DNA of 64,000 bases from Phellopilus nigrolimitatus (GCA_021029095.1 JAJOHG010000014.1:558001-622000), one strand, 5' to 3'. Shown: positions 1 to 12,590, numbered from the stretch's first letter. The notes: a model not told the origin generated them from the letters alone. Made by a program: numbers and translations.

Positions 1-1
1 G

Positions 2-413
2 AAGGGCAAGGGCAAAAAGCCAGAGGGAGCCCCGAGCGGGGTAGCAACGCCTATTGTTGGCGACGAGGGCGCCAAGCCGCTCACGCAAATTAATATCGTG
101 GAGCTCCAGGCTGCTCCAGCAGCCGGAGACGCCGAGACTGTTCCGCTCACTCCCGGTGTGGACCCCGCCCTCGATCCCGTCTCGAAAAAGATACGGAATC
201 TCAAAAAGAAGGTTTGTTGTCTTTATGTACATTTCTCTAAGTAACGCTGAGTCCCTCTCTACTCAGCTCAAGGCCATTGGTGATCTTAAGGAAAGACGCG
301 ACAAAGGCGAGAGGCTCGAGGACACTCAGGTCAAGAAGATCGATGCTGAGGACTCGATTCACGAGGAATTGGGAAAGCTTGCTGCGCAAAGTGGCGTTTC
401 CATCGCCGATTGA
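2..413 (+). CDS. Eukaryotic translation initiation factor 2A, C-terminal part (partial)
   Basis: This is the 3' end of a gene whose start lies outside the window. Exons are 2-211 and 267-413, with a phase-0 GT-AG intron at 212-266. The visible 119 or so residues hold a Lys/Gly-rich stretch, a Pro/Ala linker, and then the coiled-coil-like end KKIRNLKKK / LKAIGDLKERRDKGERLE followed by DTQVKKI and an acidic tail. That order, KIRNLxKKLKAI then LExxQxxKI, is the C-terminus I know from eIF2A, a WD-repeat factor that can bring initiator Met-tRNA to the 40S subunit under stress. The beta-propeller itself is not in the window. Identification therefore rests only on the C-terminal helical segment. Confidence 0.8.
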
Positions 414-3087
414 CCATACTGCACTCTACTAGACTTTCCCGTCCGCTCTCCTGTTGTTATCGCCTGTATTGTTTTCTGAGGTCTATTGGCATATTTGTAT
501 TTGTCATTCAAATGACAATGTGTTTCTGTGAGTTCGCAGGTCTATCCCATTAGTGCATGAGCTTCTATGGTTGATCATGCTATGGCCAATCATGCTATGG
601 CCAATCACGTCAACTTCGGTATCACGCGGCGGTATCTCGCCGAATGGTCTCTTTCTTGAGTCTGCTTCTCAATTCTATAATAAAAACGACAAGACGTGAA
701 TGTTTCCTGTTCTGAAGGCAGGTCTTTCGAGCCTAATCGCGGGTTTTCATACTGACCTAAGGCCATGCGAGGATCATGGAGAACCCCGGTTTCAACCTGA
801 AGACGGGGTACGTAACGTGAGTGATTGAAAAACGCGTTCTTAGTTTGATGTGACAAAAATCTTTCCGCCTCCTTCCTTTCCGCGGCCAGGTCAGTGAGAA
901 AAAATGGTCAAAACATCCTGAATCCAAATTTCCTGTCCATAGCGGCACATCATCGAAAAATGACTTAACGAAGATGAGAGCCGTAACGTGGCTCGAGGCA
1001 GGCACATGCGTGAATCTCTGATTCTTCTCTTCTTCCCCTAGAAATTCCATATTTCGCTATTGCCCTCGTGTCGGCTGGGTTTAGCTAGCTGCTTCTGGGA
1101 AGGTTCCTGCGGGCCTACGGGTGATGAAGCCACATGGTTGTCCAGCGAACGGTTCGCATTGAGTGCATGGTACCCCCGGCGCCACATTTGAATGGTAGAT
1201 CAAAGCTGCGTCACGCCTTGCGGCGCAGACGAAGCAGATATCTGCTTGTTTCAGCAGCCTCTTACCGCACCAATTGAATTGTCCTCTAGGAGCTGCCTTA
1301 TGTACTCCCTTCCCAAAAACATCAGCAAGAATACCGGGACCACAGTATTGATCTTCGATTAATCGTTTTACCACCTAATGTCCTTTGCTCTAATGTCCTT
1401 TTCTTCTCTATACAGTCTGTGAACCTCTGAGCTTTCCATCAGTCGAATCTCTGATATCCAATGCTCAGAAGTCAGGATAATAAGAAGATCATACCGCGCA
1501 ATGAGCGTACAGGAAAGGCAGCGACAGCTACTCGAAGAAGGACACGAGACGACAGAGGACTCCTTACATAGCTCCTAGGGACCATGGAGGCGGATACTCG
1601 AAAAAGGAGATGTGTAAGGGATTGCTTTTTCATTGTCAAGCTGATACACGGAAAGGTGATCTGGAGCTATTTTCAGTTCAGGGATTAATATTGGTTTACA
1701 GAAGGAAGGGACTGCTGACTCCATTTCTGGGAACCCCGCGCCACGGGGATACGTTCTTCACTACACACGCCGCTCACACTCTTAGATAAGTGTTTTGCCA
1801 CGCTAATTCCGGTCTTACGTCTGGTTTTTCTGAGTTCCTGGTAGCAAAGACCGCCGCGTTTTTCCCCTTTCGAAGAGCGTCTATTGCGAAATTATAATAT
1901 TCGATCTCTAACCCTGATGTACTCATCAATTCTTCCCTTTCGCTCGTGTTCTGAAGAACCACCGCTTTGGCGTACGGTCCGATACAGCAAAAGGCCTTCG
2001 ATTATGGCTGCGTTTGACTCACAGATTCGTCAGGAGTCCTGGCGCCGAATCTTCGCTTCTATTAACCCTGTTTGAAGTCCCTGGAAAGCACATCCGCAGA
2101 TGAGGATTCATGAGAGACTTTGGTCCAACAAATATGACCGCAAAAAACGGCAGACAATCCTTGAGTATACCTATCGCTTTGAATTACCCGCACATTGCTG
2201 ATACTATCGTGTTTAATTCCAAATTCCCTGAGGTGTCGTTCCTCACATACAAGAACGAATAGTCAATTAATTGGATTGGTTACTATCGGCATAGAGGCTC
2301 GACGATAGATACTCCATGGCTTCTAGTGACCAAAATTTTAGAACCTAGATTCCGGCACAGATGCTGGCACGTCGTTACAGACTCATGCAATCAGGTATAT
2401 TAGGATGGAAACTCGGTATTGACGTTTCCTTTTATAAAAATACGATCTACACCGTCATTAGGAAGGACTCAATGATGTCTCTTCCTACCCGAGGGGCAAA
2501 AGCCAATCAGATTAACCGCCAAAATTAATGCTCTCGTTCACTCAACGTAGTTCGGTTTGAATTCGGCACGCATAAGCTTTTCCTTCCTGTGATCTAATTG
2601 TGGCTGGAGCCGTGTTCCTGATTTCCAGCCTATCTTGATCTCGAACTCAAGGAATTCTCTGGATTTCTCTCACGCCATGTATTAAAACGGTCATTTCGCA
2701 CAGCAAATGCATCTCGGATATTGAACGCCGCCTCCATCCTCGATTGCCGCCAACAAATCCAGCGTGTACGTAAACATATTGGTAATTTTCTCATATTGGT
2801 ATGCTTACACCTTGCTTTAGGTGATCTCTATCAGTTCCGAAAGAAGGACACTTCATGGACCAAGGTTTTTCTTCCTTCTTTTTTTTTTCGACTGTCGCCC
2901 AACATTCTGGCCAAGTCCATGGCCACTCTTGTGGTGAGACCAAGGCGCACCAACACCTTCACCTCGTTGCCGATGCATCGGTCGTCTCCTGACTTTTATG
3001 TCTCTTTGTCGGCGACACACATATAAGTGCTCGAGTTGATGCAGCAAAAAAAGTTCATGTTGAGTTCCTCCCGTCTCCTCTGACACA
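414..3087. other. Gene-free stretch downstream of eIF2A
   Basis: Only short ORFs below about 100 residues on both strands are present, without recognisable domains or consistent splice-joined frames. A 15-bp tandem duplication sits at 574-603. The part after 2721 probably contains the promoter and leader of the Zn2Cys6 gene that starts at 3088. I see no transposon ends. Confidence 0.6.
574..603. repeat. 15-bp tandem duplication
   Basis: The unit ATCATGCTATGGCCA occurs twice head to tail with no spacer (574-588 and 589-603), about 160 bp after the eIF2A stop codon. It looks like a simple slippage duplication in the 3' flank. Confidence 0.85.
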
Positions 3088-3757
3088 ATGGATAGCACTC
3101 TCCAAGGATTCTTCTCGTTCTACGGCGTATCTTTTTTGGCAGCTGGTCAGATTGATGAAGGTGCTCTGTTTCCCGTGTTTCTTGGAGCTCTCCCCGTCTC
3201 ATCAAAGGTTGATTTTGAAGATTTTTCCCTCGACCAGCTCACCTTGGACTCCGAAATATCGTCCAACTCCCTGGATGAACAGGGCACCGAACCTACCATG
3301 TTGACCAGCACCAGCGTCCCTGTACCGAGGGTCGATGACTCGGTAGACGTTGCTCATACTGAGCCCTCACTGGCTGCGCCCAACGCTAGCCAAGACGTCG
3401 TGACTCAGCAAGCAACTGACAACCAAGGTAAAGACGCACAGGACCATCCCTTTTCTTCTGGACGGCCTTCGAAGAACAGAAGCCCATGCGGGCATTGTAA
3501 GCTGAAGAGAAAAAAGGCAGGGTCTATGACATAATCTCGCTCAGCAATTCGCGACTGACGTGGCTCGTCTCCTCTACAGTGTGTCAAAATTCGCGAGCAC
3601 CCACCATTGTGCGCACGCTGCAAAGATAAGAAGCGTAAGAGTTGCGAGGAACAGGACCCGGTACGGAGCGTACGCATGCATATAGACTTAGTTCACTCAC
3701 TAACTATCGCTTTTGCAGCCGACCGACAATTTCATACCGTATATTGTGCACAGTTAG
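3088..3757 (+). CDS. Short Zn2Cys6 binuclear-cluster protein, copy 1
   Basis: Exons 3088-3516, 3580-3660 and 3719-3757 give 182 residues. The N-terminal 125 residues are acidic and Ser/Thr-rich. The cluster begins after KNRSPCGHC and reads C-x2-C-x6-C-x9-C-x2-C-x7-C, the spacing of fungal Gal4-type Zn2Cys6 DNA-binding domains; basic residues (KLKRKK) fill the first loop. The domain lies almost at the C-terminus, unlike the usual N-terminal position, and only about 16 residues follow. The first intron falls between the basic loop and the third Cys and fits phase 0 only with a GC donor (AAG|GCAGGG); the nearest GT donor loses the frame. Likely a nuclear DNA-binding regulator; target unknown. 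The start is the first ATG of the open frame and could be preceded by another exon. Confidence 0.72.
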
Positions 3758-4459
3758 ATGCTCCTCGGAGATAAACGGGATGTTTGCGTTTCCGTGAGTT
3801 TATCTGCTCCTTGTTTCCGCTGGTAGGCACTGATAAATCGCGAACCGCTCTGTTCAGCACGAAATCGTCTCTCTTCCTTTTTCCATTCTAGCTAGTAGCT
3901 TTTCGAGGTTACGTATACCCTTATTCACCATATCTTTCCCTTCTGTCGTAAGACCGTTGCAGAATACGCGCGCTCTACTATTTGCCTGCTTAGTATGTTG
4001 TATGCCGGCTGTGTACTTTTCAATTTTGCTCTTAGCTCCGGGCGCACATACCCTAGTTATAATTTACCTTTTAACATTGACATTGCCTCTTTCATATTCT
4101 GCTTGTACAGACTACAGTGATACGGATGCATTCATATTGGGTTTCATGTTGATCCGACTAACAGGCGAGTTCAAAACCGAATTCAAAGTCATGTAATTGA
4201 GAGGTACGATGATGGGAATACGTACATTTGATGAAGAATTATAAGCTGGTTGTAGCTAACGGTTGATCAGATCCATTGTTGAATGGCGAAGCTGTAGCCG
4301 AGTTCTGAGGGAAAACAGTAATCAAGTAAGTTACAGATTCGTGTGTAAAACCAGAAAAGCGGTAACTTTAGTCATTTACCTATTGATGACATCGCTATTT
4401 GTCTGGATTCCATAACTATAATCCTGTAACCTATTTTACGTAAGCGTACATGTCCATCC

Positions 4460-4508
4460 AAAACCCACCTGGGAATGTGGATGGCATCCACATTCCCAGG
4501 TGGGTTTT
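4460..4508. repeat. Near-perfect 24-bp inverted repeat with 1-bp centre
   Basis: The left arm at 4460-4483 and the right arm at 4485-4508 are exact reverse complements over 24 bases, separated by a single G at 4484. The arms contain CCCACCTGGGAATGTGG and its complement. Such a long perfect palindrome can extrude as a cruciform or fold as an RNA hairpin. No flanking direct repeat large enough to mark a transposon target site was seen. Confidence 0.92.
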
Positions 4509-4992
4509 CCATACTTTCTTTTTCATCAAAGCGTCGAATCGCAAGAAATCATCCTGGAAGCAGCTTTCCCTCAAGCATTTCCTGAGGTAATACGCTAGAT
4601 CTGCATATTTGTGGCCGAGGAATTTGGTACCTCTCTTTCGCTACAATTGCCTACGTTTGTCATGGCAGATCAATTCGGCTCGAAATCATTTGGATACTGA
4701 GGAGATCAAGATCAAAAGAAAATCGCACGTAAGGGGTCTGAGTGAGCGCCGCAACGATCTTGCTACCAACTATAAGGCATGTTTATTCACTTTACTTGAG
4801 AGAGCCTAATGTATCATCTGGTACGACTTAGTCAATGAACTCTTGGGCTTTTCCGGTGCTTATTGACGAGGTGACGAGTGTTTGTTGAAAAGGGGAAAAA
4901 CACGCTCGGGAGTTTTAGCGAGGGGAGTTATCGTCTGACCGTATCGTCGGTGGGAAGCTCTGTAGTGTGTTCCTTCTATAACATTTACAATA

Positions 4993-5056
4993 CATTCGCC
5001 GATCAGAGCATCTTCCTGGAACTACACTTCTGAAGATCCATTCGCCGATCAGAGCA
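4993..5056. repeat. Two 18-bp direct repeats
   Basis: CATTCGCCGATCAGAGCA occurs at 4993-5010 and again at 5039-5056, 46 bp apart start to start. Outside the matching block the flanks differ. Nature unknown. Confidence 0.85.
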
Positions 5057-5260
5057 GTACCGTGGTTTTCCGAGAATAATCATCCAGAAACTTTATCTCG
5101 TTTAATACCTCCGCAAAGTTGGAACTTGAGTAACAATAAATGATTCCCATGTGACGCCTGACTCGTGCAGCAAGTAACCTTGGGAACCTGAAGATAATCT
5201 AGTATAGGACTACTGTAAGGTTGGATCAGAATCTCAGAACGGATTTAGTTTTGACTCACC

Positions 5261-5291
5261 GACTGCTTCTCTTCACTGACTGCTTCTCTTC
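5261..5291. repeat. 14-bp direct repeat, 3-bp spacer
   Basis: GACTGCTTCTCTTC occurs at 5261-5274 and 5278-5291 with three bases between. Short low-complexity duplication in a gene-free stretch. Confidence 0.8.
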
Positions 5292-8033
5292 TTCCTTCAT
5301 TTCGCGGTCGTCCCTGCAAATGCAGGAGCGAGTCCTCGAGTTCGTACAAAACCGTAAGTGACGATGCTTCTAATAACTGATCTTCGCGCCAATCACGTCT
5401 CAAGCTGCCGAGTCGGCTAAGGCAGAGGCACATCGCTCTTATAAACTAATGCCCCACGGGTTCTCGTATTCTATGCAAGCCATGGTATCTAACTTATTTT
5501 TCAAAAAGGTAAAAACTCTGAGGAATTTCCGTTATCGATGTTGAATATACTGTACGATATATCTATTCTAAACATTGCTGCTAGTGTTTCAGCAGTTATT
5601 ATTCCTTGACTCCTTTCCCACAGTTTGGGAACTTGTACTTCTCGCGCGGGCTCGGGACTCATTCCGTTCGAACATGGAGCAGCAGACAAATTGGTGACCG
5701 TTTCAGAGCAAGCACTGAACACATGAGGTGACTAGCCTCCCTCTGTTTTGGTCGATTATTGACTTATAAAGTCATTTGTCGCCGACTCTTGACGTGAAGA
5801 TAAGAACAATTGAGCGTTGGGGTTTGAGCTCCTCATGCCTTCCGCCCCAATGCCGGCACTCTGTCCGTTTCTCAAGCCACTTTTGCGCTGTTTTAATCGT
5901 TCCTTCTTCCATCCCCGCGGCATCTTTACCAGTTGCGCTAGTCATAATACCTAAAAGTTGTTGTCCAGGGTTACGAGAAGTCAACATTGAGCGACCGGTC
6001 GACTGAAGAAACAAACTTTTAAATACATATATTTTTAGCCGTGATTGAAGTACTTTTCAGATCCAAAAATTTCGAGCGCAATCCGCCTATGATCAAATAA
6101 TGCTTAGAAAAACTGCCTCATGGGGAGCTCGGGTACGTTATTTGGTTTGACTGGAAGTGGGACTTGAGTGGTCGAGTGAGTATTATGCCGGATCCAACTT
6201 GAGGCGGACGTCCCTGTGCATCATTAGCATATCAACAGCCGCCAATACTTATACGGGTGCCTGTCAATATCAGTTTATAAGATCCGCAATTCTCCGCCGC
6301 CGGATTTGTCGGTCCATCCTTTCTATTTGTGACCTGAAAAATTCGCACGCTTTATAATAGCACGCCTCAATGTGCAGGCCGCAGCGATCTCGAACCCGTC
6401 TCCAGGACTTCAAGGATGTAGAAAGAAAGAAAAAAAAGAAAAAAAAAACTATGATCTTTATAAATTCTTGGACATCTCGGGATTCTTTGTACGTTGCGTG
6501 ATTAGCTCTAAAGACCTGACTGGTCAATTGAAGCTCCATGACAGTTGGAAATGAAAGATAGGAAATGAGAATGGGAAAGAGGGAAGCCCAGGAAGCGCAC
6601 TGCGCATACGACGAAGTCATCATCGTAAAACCCGTGCCATGGAATGAATTGGCTTGCGATGTGAGAATCAGAGCTCCGCTATGGCCATTGATCCCGCTGT
6701 TTCGTTTTTCGCTTCGATGATCTGGATTCGAATAAATAGGTGTCTTCTAGTCACAACTTGCATACATAGCAAGCCACGTTTTTTGGGTCCGTCCAGTCGA
6801 CATCGTGGCGTTGGGGATCATGGCAGGTCTGCGGCAAATCACACTCGAAGATCAAGGATAATCCGCATGGCTGAAATTTGAGTACGTTCTCCAATATAGT
6901 TCATCAAATTTGGATTGAGCTTGGGTATTGTTGAATCTCGATATGTATTGACATCAGGGGCTTTCTCATGCTTCCCTCAAGAAGCCTGTGTTGTTAGTAA
7001 TGACGCGCGGCGTCGCAACGGTCTGTAACTTTGTCTCGGTTTCGTCCGAGATCTTATCCCAAAGAATTGTCCCCAGCTTGGGTATGAAATTCGAACTTCC
7101 TTGTTATGGCCTGCTTATCCCCTCCGAAACTTCTGCCTTCAGGTTGATGGTGACCTCGTCCGCGACACGTGTGGAAGAAGTCTGCTACGCCGGCTAGATC
7201 TCATCTGATTTCGTTCGTTTTCGTCTCTGAAAATGCGTCGATAGAGCAGAGAGAAGGAAGACATAGGAGTTTTGCAGATCATAAGCTCTGGTTGTGGCTG
7301 GTGGCGTGTCGATCCATGAATTTCTAAAAACGGACTCGGCAGATAACCCTCGGCTAGCGAGACTCGGAGGAAAGAGATGCATATTTGATACCAACAGTTT
7401 TCTGACAACACTACTCGTGGGATGAATTAGTCCCCTCGTAGTCTTCGTCTGGTTGAAGCCAATTTCGGGGCCTCTCAGAACGAATTCTGAACAGAAAACA
7501 GAAGTACTTACTACTATGACCCATTGAATCCGAGACTGAACTCTACTGACCAAAATTGTGAGTCCGAAAAAAATAAAGCAAGAGCTTATGTCTTTCTAAT
7601 GCGAGTAGGTAGCTGCTCTATGATACGGATGGTAGCGTCTGTAGTGCGGGGACACTGCCAGGCCAAATTAAGTCCCACGCCGACGCGTCTCACTACAAGC
7701 ACGATTAAAATCGCGCTACGTGATTGAGCCGTCTTGCTGGCAGCATAGACACCGCGTTATCATTTTCTATGAGCCTAGCGCGTTTATATATTGATATCAC
7801 TTTGCAGGACTGGCCATCAAGCCCAAATCGCACGGGGTGACTCCTCGTGCAAAGAACTGGACGAGCCCGTGATCGTCTCCAGTGTGAGGCGCGATTGCAT
7901 CAAAACCTTCCGTATCTTACGTTCGATTGGTGTTGACCATTTTGAGCCATTCGTCGTTGCACATATATAGTCACTTGGGAAGCGACGATGTTAGTTTTTT
8001 TCAAGTTGAACCCAACCCTCCTCGAACGACGCG

Positions 8034-9183
8034 ATGGACTCAGACGCACCCCAAGGACCTCCTCCGCCCGTTGGGATGTTTTTATGGGCGGCAGGTGAAG
8101 GTATTCGAGTGGTTCTTTGCCCTTTACTGTTCTTCTGATTAAATCCATTTCCTGCGCACGGCTCAGCATACGGGTACTCAGCCGGAAGGCTAACAACTAA
8201 CGTTGACCTCAACGAGCGCGCCAGCGAACCAATGGTCGCCCAGAGAGATGATATTTGGCCGTGCTCAGAAGCTAATGGTTTCCTACGCTTAGGCCCTGAC
8301 CATGTCTCTTTTTCTGTCCCTATTGGCGACGCTCTTGATACCGGCCAGAGCGTGGAGGACGTCGTGGGCGAAGACCGGGGACAGGCGGCATTGGCAGGTT
8401 GGCATTCTTCGCTCTCTTATCTTACCGCTCTCTTTATGCCGCTTCCTTTGTTTCAGGCGTGGCGCAGCCAACGTCCGACCAAACACTTCCAACCAACGGC
8501 AGTGTCGACGTGCATGGTGATGGGGAGATGGGCACTCAGTGCGACATGGATGAAGCTTGTACGGAGGCCCGTGGCTCGAGCGACATGATTATGCTTGATG
8601 GTCGATGGCCAGGCCGTGCCATTCGTACTAACCTCCCTTGCATCATTGTTGATGCTCATCACGACGTCGAAGACGCGTTGGTCGGAGACCAAGGGCAACC
8701 GGAGACGCCCTCGACCCAAGAACAACTTTCAGACCGTCTGTCGACTCCCACGACTGCGTCTGGTCCTGAGGACAGCCCTTCTCACGTCCGTCGACAGGAG
8801 AGGAACAAGACACCGTGCGGGGACTGTCAGGCGGACAGAAAGAAGGTGAGGTCTTCCTATGAACGTGCTGAGTGTCACAACGACCGCTCTTCAAAACCAC
8901 TCTCCTTACAGTGTGTCTCCGTTTACACGGAGTGGCCTCTTGGGCCATTGTGCGTGCGTTGTCGCAAAGAGGGACACAAGGTTTGCCCAAACCCGCATCG
9001 TAAGATGGGCCGGGCAGGTGACACGGCTGACACTGGCCATGGGCAGGTGCGATCCGCATGGGGTCCACAGCAATCGACGTGAACGTGCTGGCTAATACAT
9101 ATCCATTCCTTTAGTCCAAACCCCGTAGGTTCATACCCTACAAACCAAAAGTCCCTCGTACTGCTCGAACAAGTCCGGGCTGA
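8034..9183 (+). CDS. Short Zn2Cys6 binuclear-cluster protein, copy 2
   Basis: Exons 8034-8094, 8167-8397, 8457-8845, 8912-9046 and 9115-9183 give 294 residues, every junction in phase. The first 225 residues are acidic and low in known motifs. The cluster follows RNKTPCGDC and reads C-x2-C-x6-C-x12-C-x2-C-x7-C, so the middle loop is three residues longer than in the other three copies in the window. The intron before the third Cys lies at the same place and phase as in copy 1 but has a normal GT donor. A short basic tail (SKPRRF, YKPKVPR) follows. Probably a nuclear DNA-binding protein; no fungal-specific transcription factor middle domain is present. The start ATG was chosen because the first exon joins cleanly and the codons MDS match the start of copy 1. 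Confidence 0.75.
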
Positions 9184-9814
9184 AGCTCTTCTCCCATCAC
9201 ACCGCCTGGGAAACGTCAAAAATAATGTTCGCTGTTCAAATTCCGATGCCTACTAGTATACCCTGTGACTCGTCTCTTCGTCTACTGCATCTATCGCTTT
9301 CACGCCTCGCGTCAATATTGCATACATACTATGTACCTGCGGCCTGCTCTGTTGTTTTCGTCTCGACTCGACTGTGCTTCATTAATTCTGTATTGAGCTT
9401 TCGGTTTGCAGTTGCAAACGTATCGTAATTATCTTACTTGTAAAGCCCCACTCCGTGTTGTCCTCTTTTTCTTGTTTGTCAAAAAAATCATTAAATTATG
9501 ATCACTATATATGCCCCCAAAATGATGCGCGGTGACCCTCATTTGAAATTGAATGTTATATTTAAAAAACAATAGAAAAAAACCCGCTAAGGAACTTCTA
9601 GAAAAATAGGTCTAGGCTGCGCAAGTCGATCAATGGTCTGGGGTTGAACTGTCGGGATGGGATCACCATCTACACCGCCATCCATATCGCATTCTAGACA
9701 GACAAGCCACTTTAAAATAAATATATCAAAATGCTCATACCCATCTTGTTGGAATTAATTTAATTAATTAATGGACATACTCCGAAGCCCCCGGTGCGAA
9801 CTGAACTTGGATGG
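9184..9814. other. Intergenic stretch, AT-rich
   Basis: Convergent 3' ends of the Zn2Cys6 copy 2 gene and ATG15 meet here. The middle (about 9480-9780) is AT-rich, with runs such as TTAATTAATTAATTAAT, consistent with 3' untranslated and terminator-like sequence. No coding signal seen. Confidence 0.6.
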
Positions 9815-11476
9815 CTACAGATCATGCTCGGCCTTGGACTTTGGGTATTCTCCAAATTCCCAGTTATAACAGTCCTATGAAACACTTATTAATTAAACTC
9901 TATATCTACTTCATAAGGGCCTGACTCACCACGCAGCCATCCTCCTTCCCCGGCTCAGGGACCTGGCGTCCGGGTGTTCCATTGCTCGTCGGTTCCCAAT
10001 CCTCCGCTAGCACGGTTTCGATGACCTTGCGAATGGAGTGCGTGCGGATGTCAACCGCCCAGTTGAGCTTCGCTACTGTGTCATATTTGATTATATTGCC
10101 AAGATGACATCTACAGAGACCGAAGTTAGCAAGTACACTTTCTTCTATCGAAGTGAGGGGAAAGATCGGGGGAAGCAAAAAGGTACGAACCTTGTCTCCA
10201 AGGCATAGCCGCCAATGGCACAGAAAGAAGTAACACCATTGCACACGCCCATAGCTATCGGGTCAGCCGTGTGATAGACATGCGTGATATGATGAGTCGA
10301 AGGCTTAAGTGACAGAACTTTATTAAAAAGCTGATCAGGATGAGACGAAGAGAAGAGCAATATACCGGAGAAGGGAGATGAAGCCGCGAGGCCGCGAGTT
10401 TCTCTCCCGGCGCTTCAAACGCGACCACTGGTACGCCGAAGGTAGCCCCAACTAACGACGCGAGGGAGCCACCGAGGGAATGACCTACGAGGTGAACACA
10501 CGTTTATAATTACTACATAGCGTGATTGGACGAAATAATCATAGGTGTCTTACCGGTTATCCAAATATTTGCGTCTGGATACATATATGTGATATTTTTG
10601 TACAAATTCTAAGCAAGAAGACCTTTAAGTAAAGTTCGATCAATTTACAAGGCAGTTGTCGAAAGAACTAACAATTGCGGTGCTATAGAACAAGCTCTCC
10701 TTCGTCAAAGCGGTTTGCACGCAACTCTGGTCGCACTTGTATCCGCCAGAATAACAGTCGCATACTGTAGACCATGTAGGGCCAACACGAGCACAGCAGC
10801 AAGAGAACAAGAGGTTGTCATTCAGCTTATCCTTCTTCACAGTTGGACCACTGTCGCCAATGAGCCAACCAGCCGAGGTTCCCTTAATAGACAGTACAAC
10901 CGTAGAGTTATCTTCCGAGACAAAGACGTGGCCCCTGAATCCATCGGCATCGGGTTCCCAGCCGAATGGGTAACTCTGCGAATAACATGTTTACAAAAAA
11001 GATCCGAGAGAAGCTTATTCACCGACCGTATTTCCCCAGTACGGGCCTAGTGTGTACCAGCTCTTATCCGAAGGTTCGAAGTACGCGTTATTAGTCATTT
11101 TCGCTAGCACAAGAAGTGTTGCACGATCCTCGACGTTCGGGGCAGGGATGATCGACTGCACCCATAAATTAGGATCGCTTTGCATGTCTTGCAGCGAGAT
11201 GCGCCGCGCATTGGAAAACGCCCCATAAGATATCGGCCGATGGGTCTGTATGTCTCTGGGCTTGAGAGAGTGTTGAGACGTCTGAAGGGATGGTGCTACG
11301 TCCGCGAAGAAAACGCGCGAGTCATTGGCAGTAACATGCTGGTGCCTGAGAGTAAAGACCAAAGCTGGATGCTCGCTAATCGGCGTCGAGAGTTCATTAG
11401 ATGCTTGCGGTCGTGAAAATAGTAAAATAAGAGGGGACAGAAGTAGCTGAAGCGCGCTCGGTAAGGCCGGGAACAT
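9815..11476 (-). CDS. ATG15: Autophagy lipase Atg15
   Basis: Exons on the minus strand are 11027-11476, 10673-10975, 10554-10608, 10366-10484, 10191-10303, 9930-10110 and 9815-9874, giving 426 residues. Atg15 is a vacuolar phospholipase that breaks down autophagic bodies and multivesicular-body membranes. The sequence starts with a hydrophobic signal-anchor ([17 protein letters not shown]), then shows the conserved ADNSTVV-like segment, the Cys-rich block ([23 protein letters not shown]), the lipase elbow GHSLGG with nucleophile Ser about 272, the ADPIAMG Asp region and [15 protein letters not shown]. It ends [11 protein letters not shown], a typical Atg15 tail. An in-frame upstream ATG at 11575 would add 33 residues; I prefer 11476 because it puts the membrane anchor at the N-terminus. 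It starts about 160 bp from the divergent dynactin gene, so a shared promoter is likely. Confidence 0.9.
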
Positions 11477-11633
11477 TGTGGTCGGGAGCAAGCAGCATGT
11501 TCTGAGAGACGCGTTCCGGGAAACCACGTGCTTATAGTTACATAAGTACACTGGCAGCTCGACCTGCACTCTCAAGTTCTCTGGAATTTACATATAACAG
11601 CAGCAGATCTTTGTCTTGTATTAGTACATCGAA

Positions 11634-12590
11634 ATGAACGTCCTAGGCAGCGTCTTCCTTGGAGATGCGCAACGACACCGTGTTCTCTCATCGCCATCCT
11701 CTCCGCCAATGAGTCCACTCCCGGTGTCGTTCAAGACGGCAGCACCTCCGCCCATTGACCCTACGCTTTCTCTGGAGCTTCGCGTGCGCTGGCTTGAAGT
11801 TTTACTCCTAGGGGTTAAGCAGGAAGCTATAGGCCAGAAGGGGAAGGCCAAGGAAAAAGAAGGCAGCAGACATGATGGGGACGCTCTTGTCCTCAAAGCT
11901 GAAGAGATCCAGAAGAGATTGGATGGCATCGTCCAGAGCAATGACGGACTGAAGAAATTCTTAGACCGCTGTGAGCGAGTCTATCTTCGTTAACTACGCG
12001 AGTGGTCCCTTACATTTGCTCAACTAGATGACCAGCACGCTCAGATCCTCACACCTGCATTCGCGCTGTCTGGCGCGTCGGCTCCTCCATCCTACTCGTC
12101 TATGAGCTCCGAAGAGTTCGACGCGTTTGTCGCGGAGATGGAACCTGAGATCAGAGCCGCTGACCGGGATCTACGCGAGATTGATATACTCGAGAAAAGA
12201 GGCGTTCTTGGGGCTGGGAAACTTGCAGGTAAGTTGATGTTTACTTGAATATACTGTTTATACATCCACTCGCTTAAATAAAATAACAGACTATGAAGCT
12301 CTTACACCAAGGTTGGATGCTCTCAAGAAAGCACATGAAGAGGATTTGACTACTGCCGTAGACCTCGAACGACGAATAGCGGACGTATTGAAACGCTACA
12401 CAACTCGCGTGCGTTTTTCTTTCGAAATTCAACTTCCTCAGAATAAAGATTAAATTGCCTATAAAATCAGATTGACGCTCTGTCAGAGCTGTTCGTCGAA
12501 TGGAATGACGTGCTAACTGCTACCGAGGACAAAATTGCCCGTCTCGAGCGAGAGAAAGCAGAAAAGGTCCGGCTCGGGTACGAGTCGTAA
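11634..12590 (+). CDS. Dynactin subunit p24 (DCTN3)-like protein
   Basis: Exons 11634-11970, 12028-12228, 12290-12408 and 12471-12590 give 258 residues with all phases consistent. The protein is almost wholly helical and coiled-coil. The N-terminal LELRVRWLEVLLLG resembles the ELExRVxWLExLL start of p22/p24 dynactin subunits, and the C-terminal LFVEWNDVLTATEDKI aligns with the animal QFVQWDELL motif at the end of DCTN3. This subunit sits in the dynactin shoulder, which links dynein to cargo. Identity rests on these two short matches and on length, so another coiled-coil protein is possible. It is divergent to ATG15 and its 3' end faces RAP1. Confidence 0.6.

Larger units (their letters stand above)
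3758..8033. other. Gene-free stretch of about 4.3 kb
   Basis: No ORF in this stretch exceeds about 120 residues and none joins to a neighbour through plausible splice sites into a recognisable protein. It holds the palindrome at 4460-4508 and two short direct repeats (4993-5056 and 5261-5291). It may be old degenerate repeat sequence, but no coding remnant could be named. Confidence 0.55.

Noticed and set aside
3758..8033. Transposon in the empty 4.3-kb stretch
   Set aside because: No reverse transcriptase, transposase, long terminal repeat or terminal inverted repeat pair was found; the palindrome alone is not enough.
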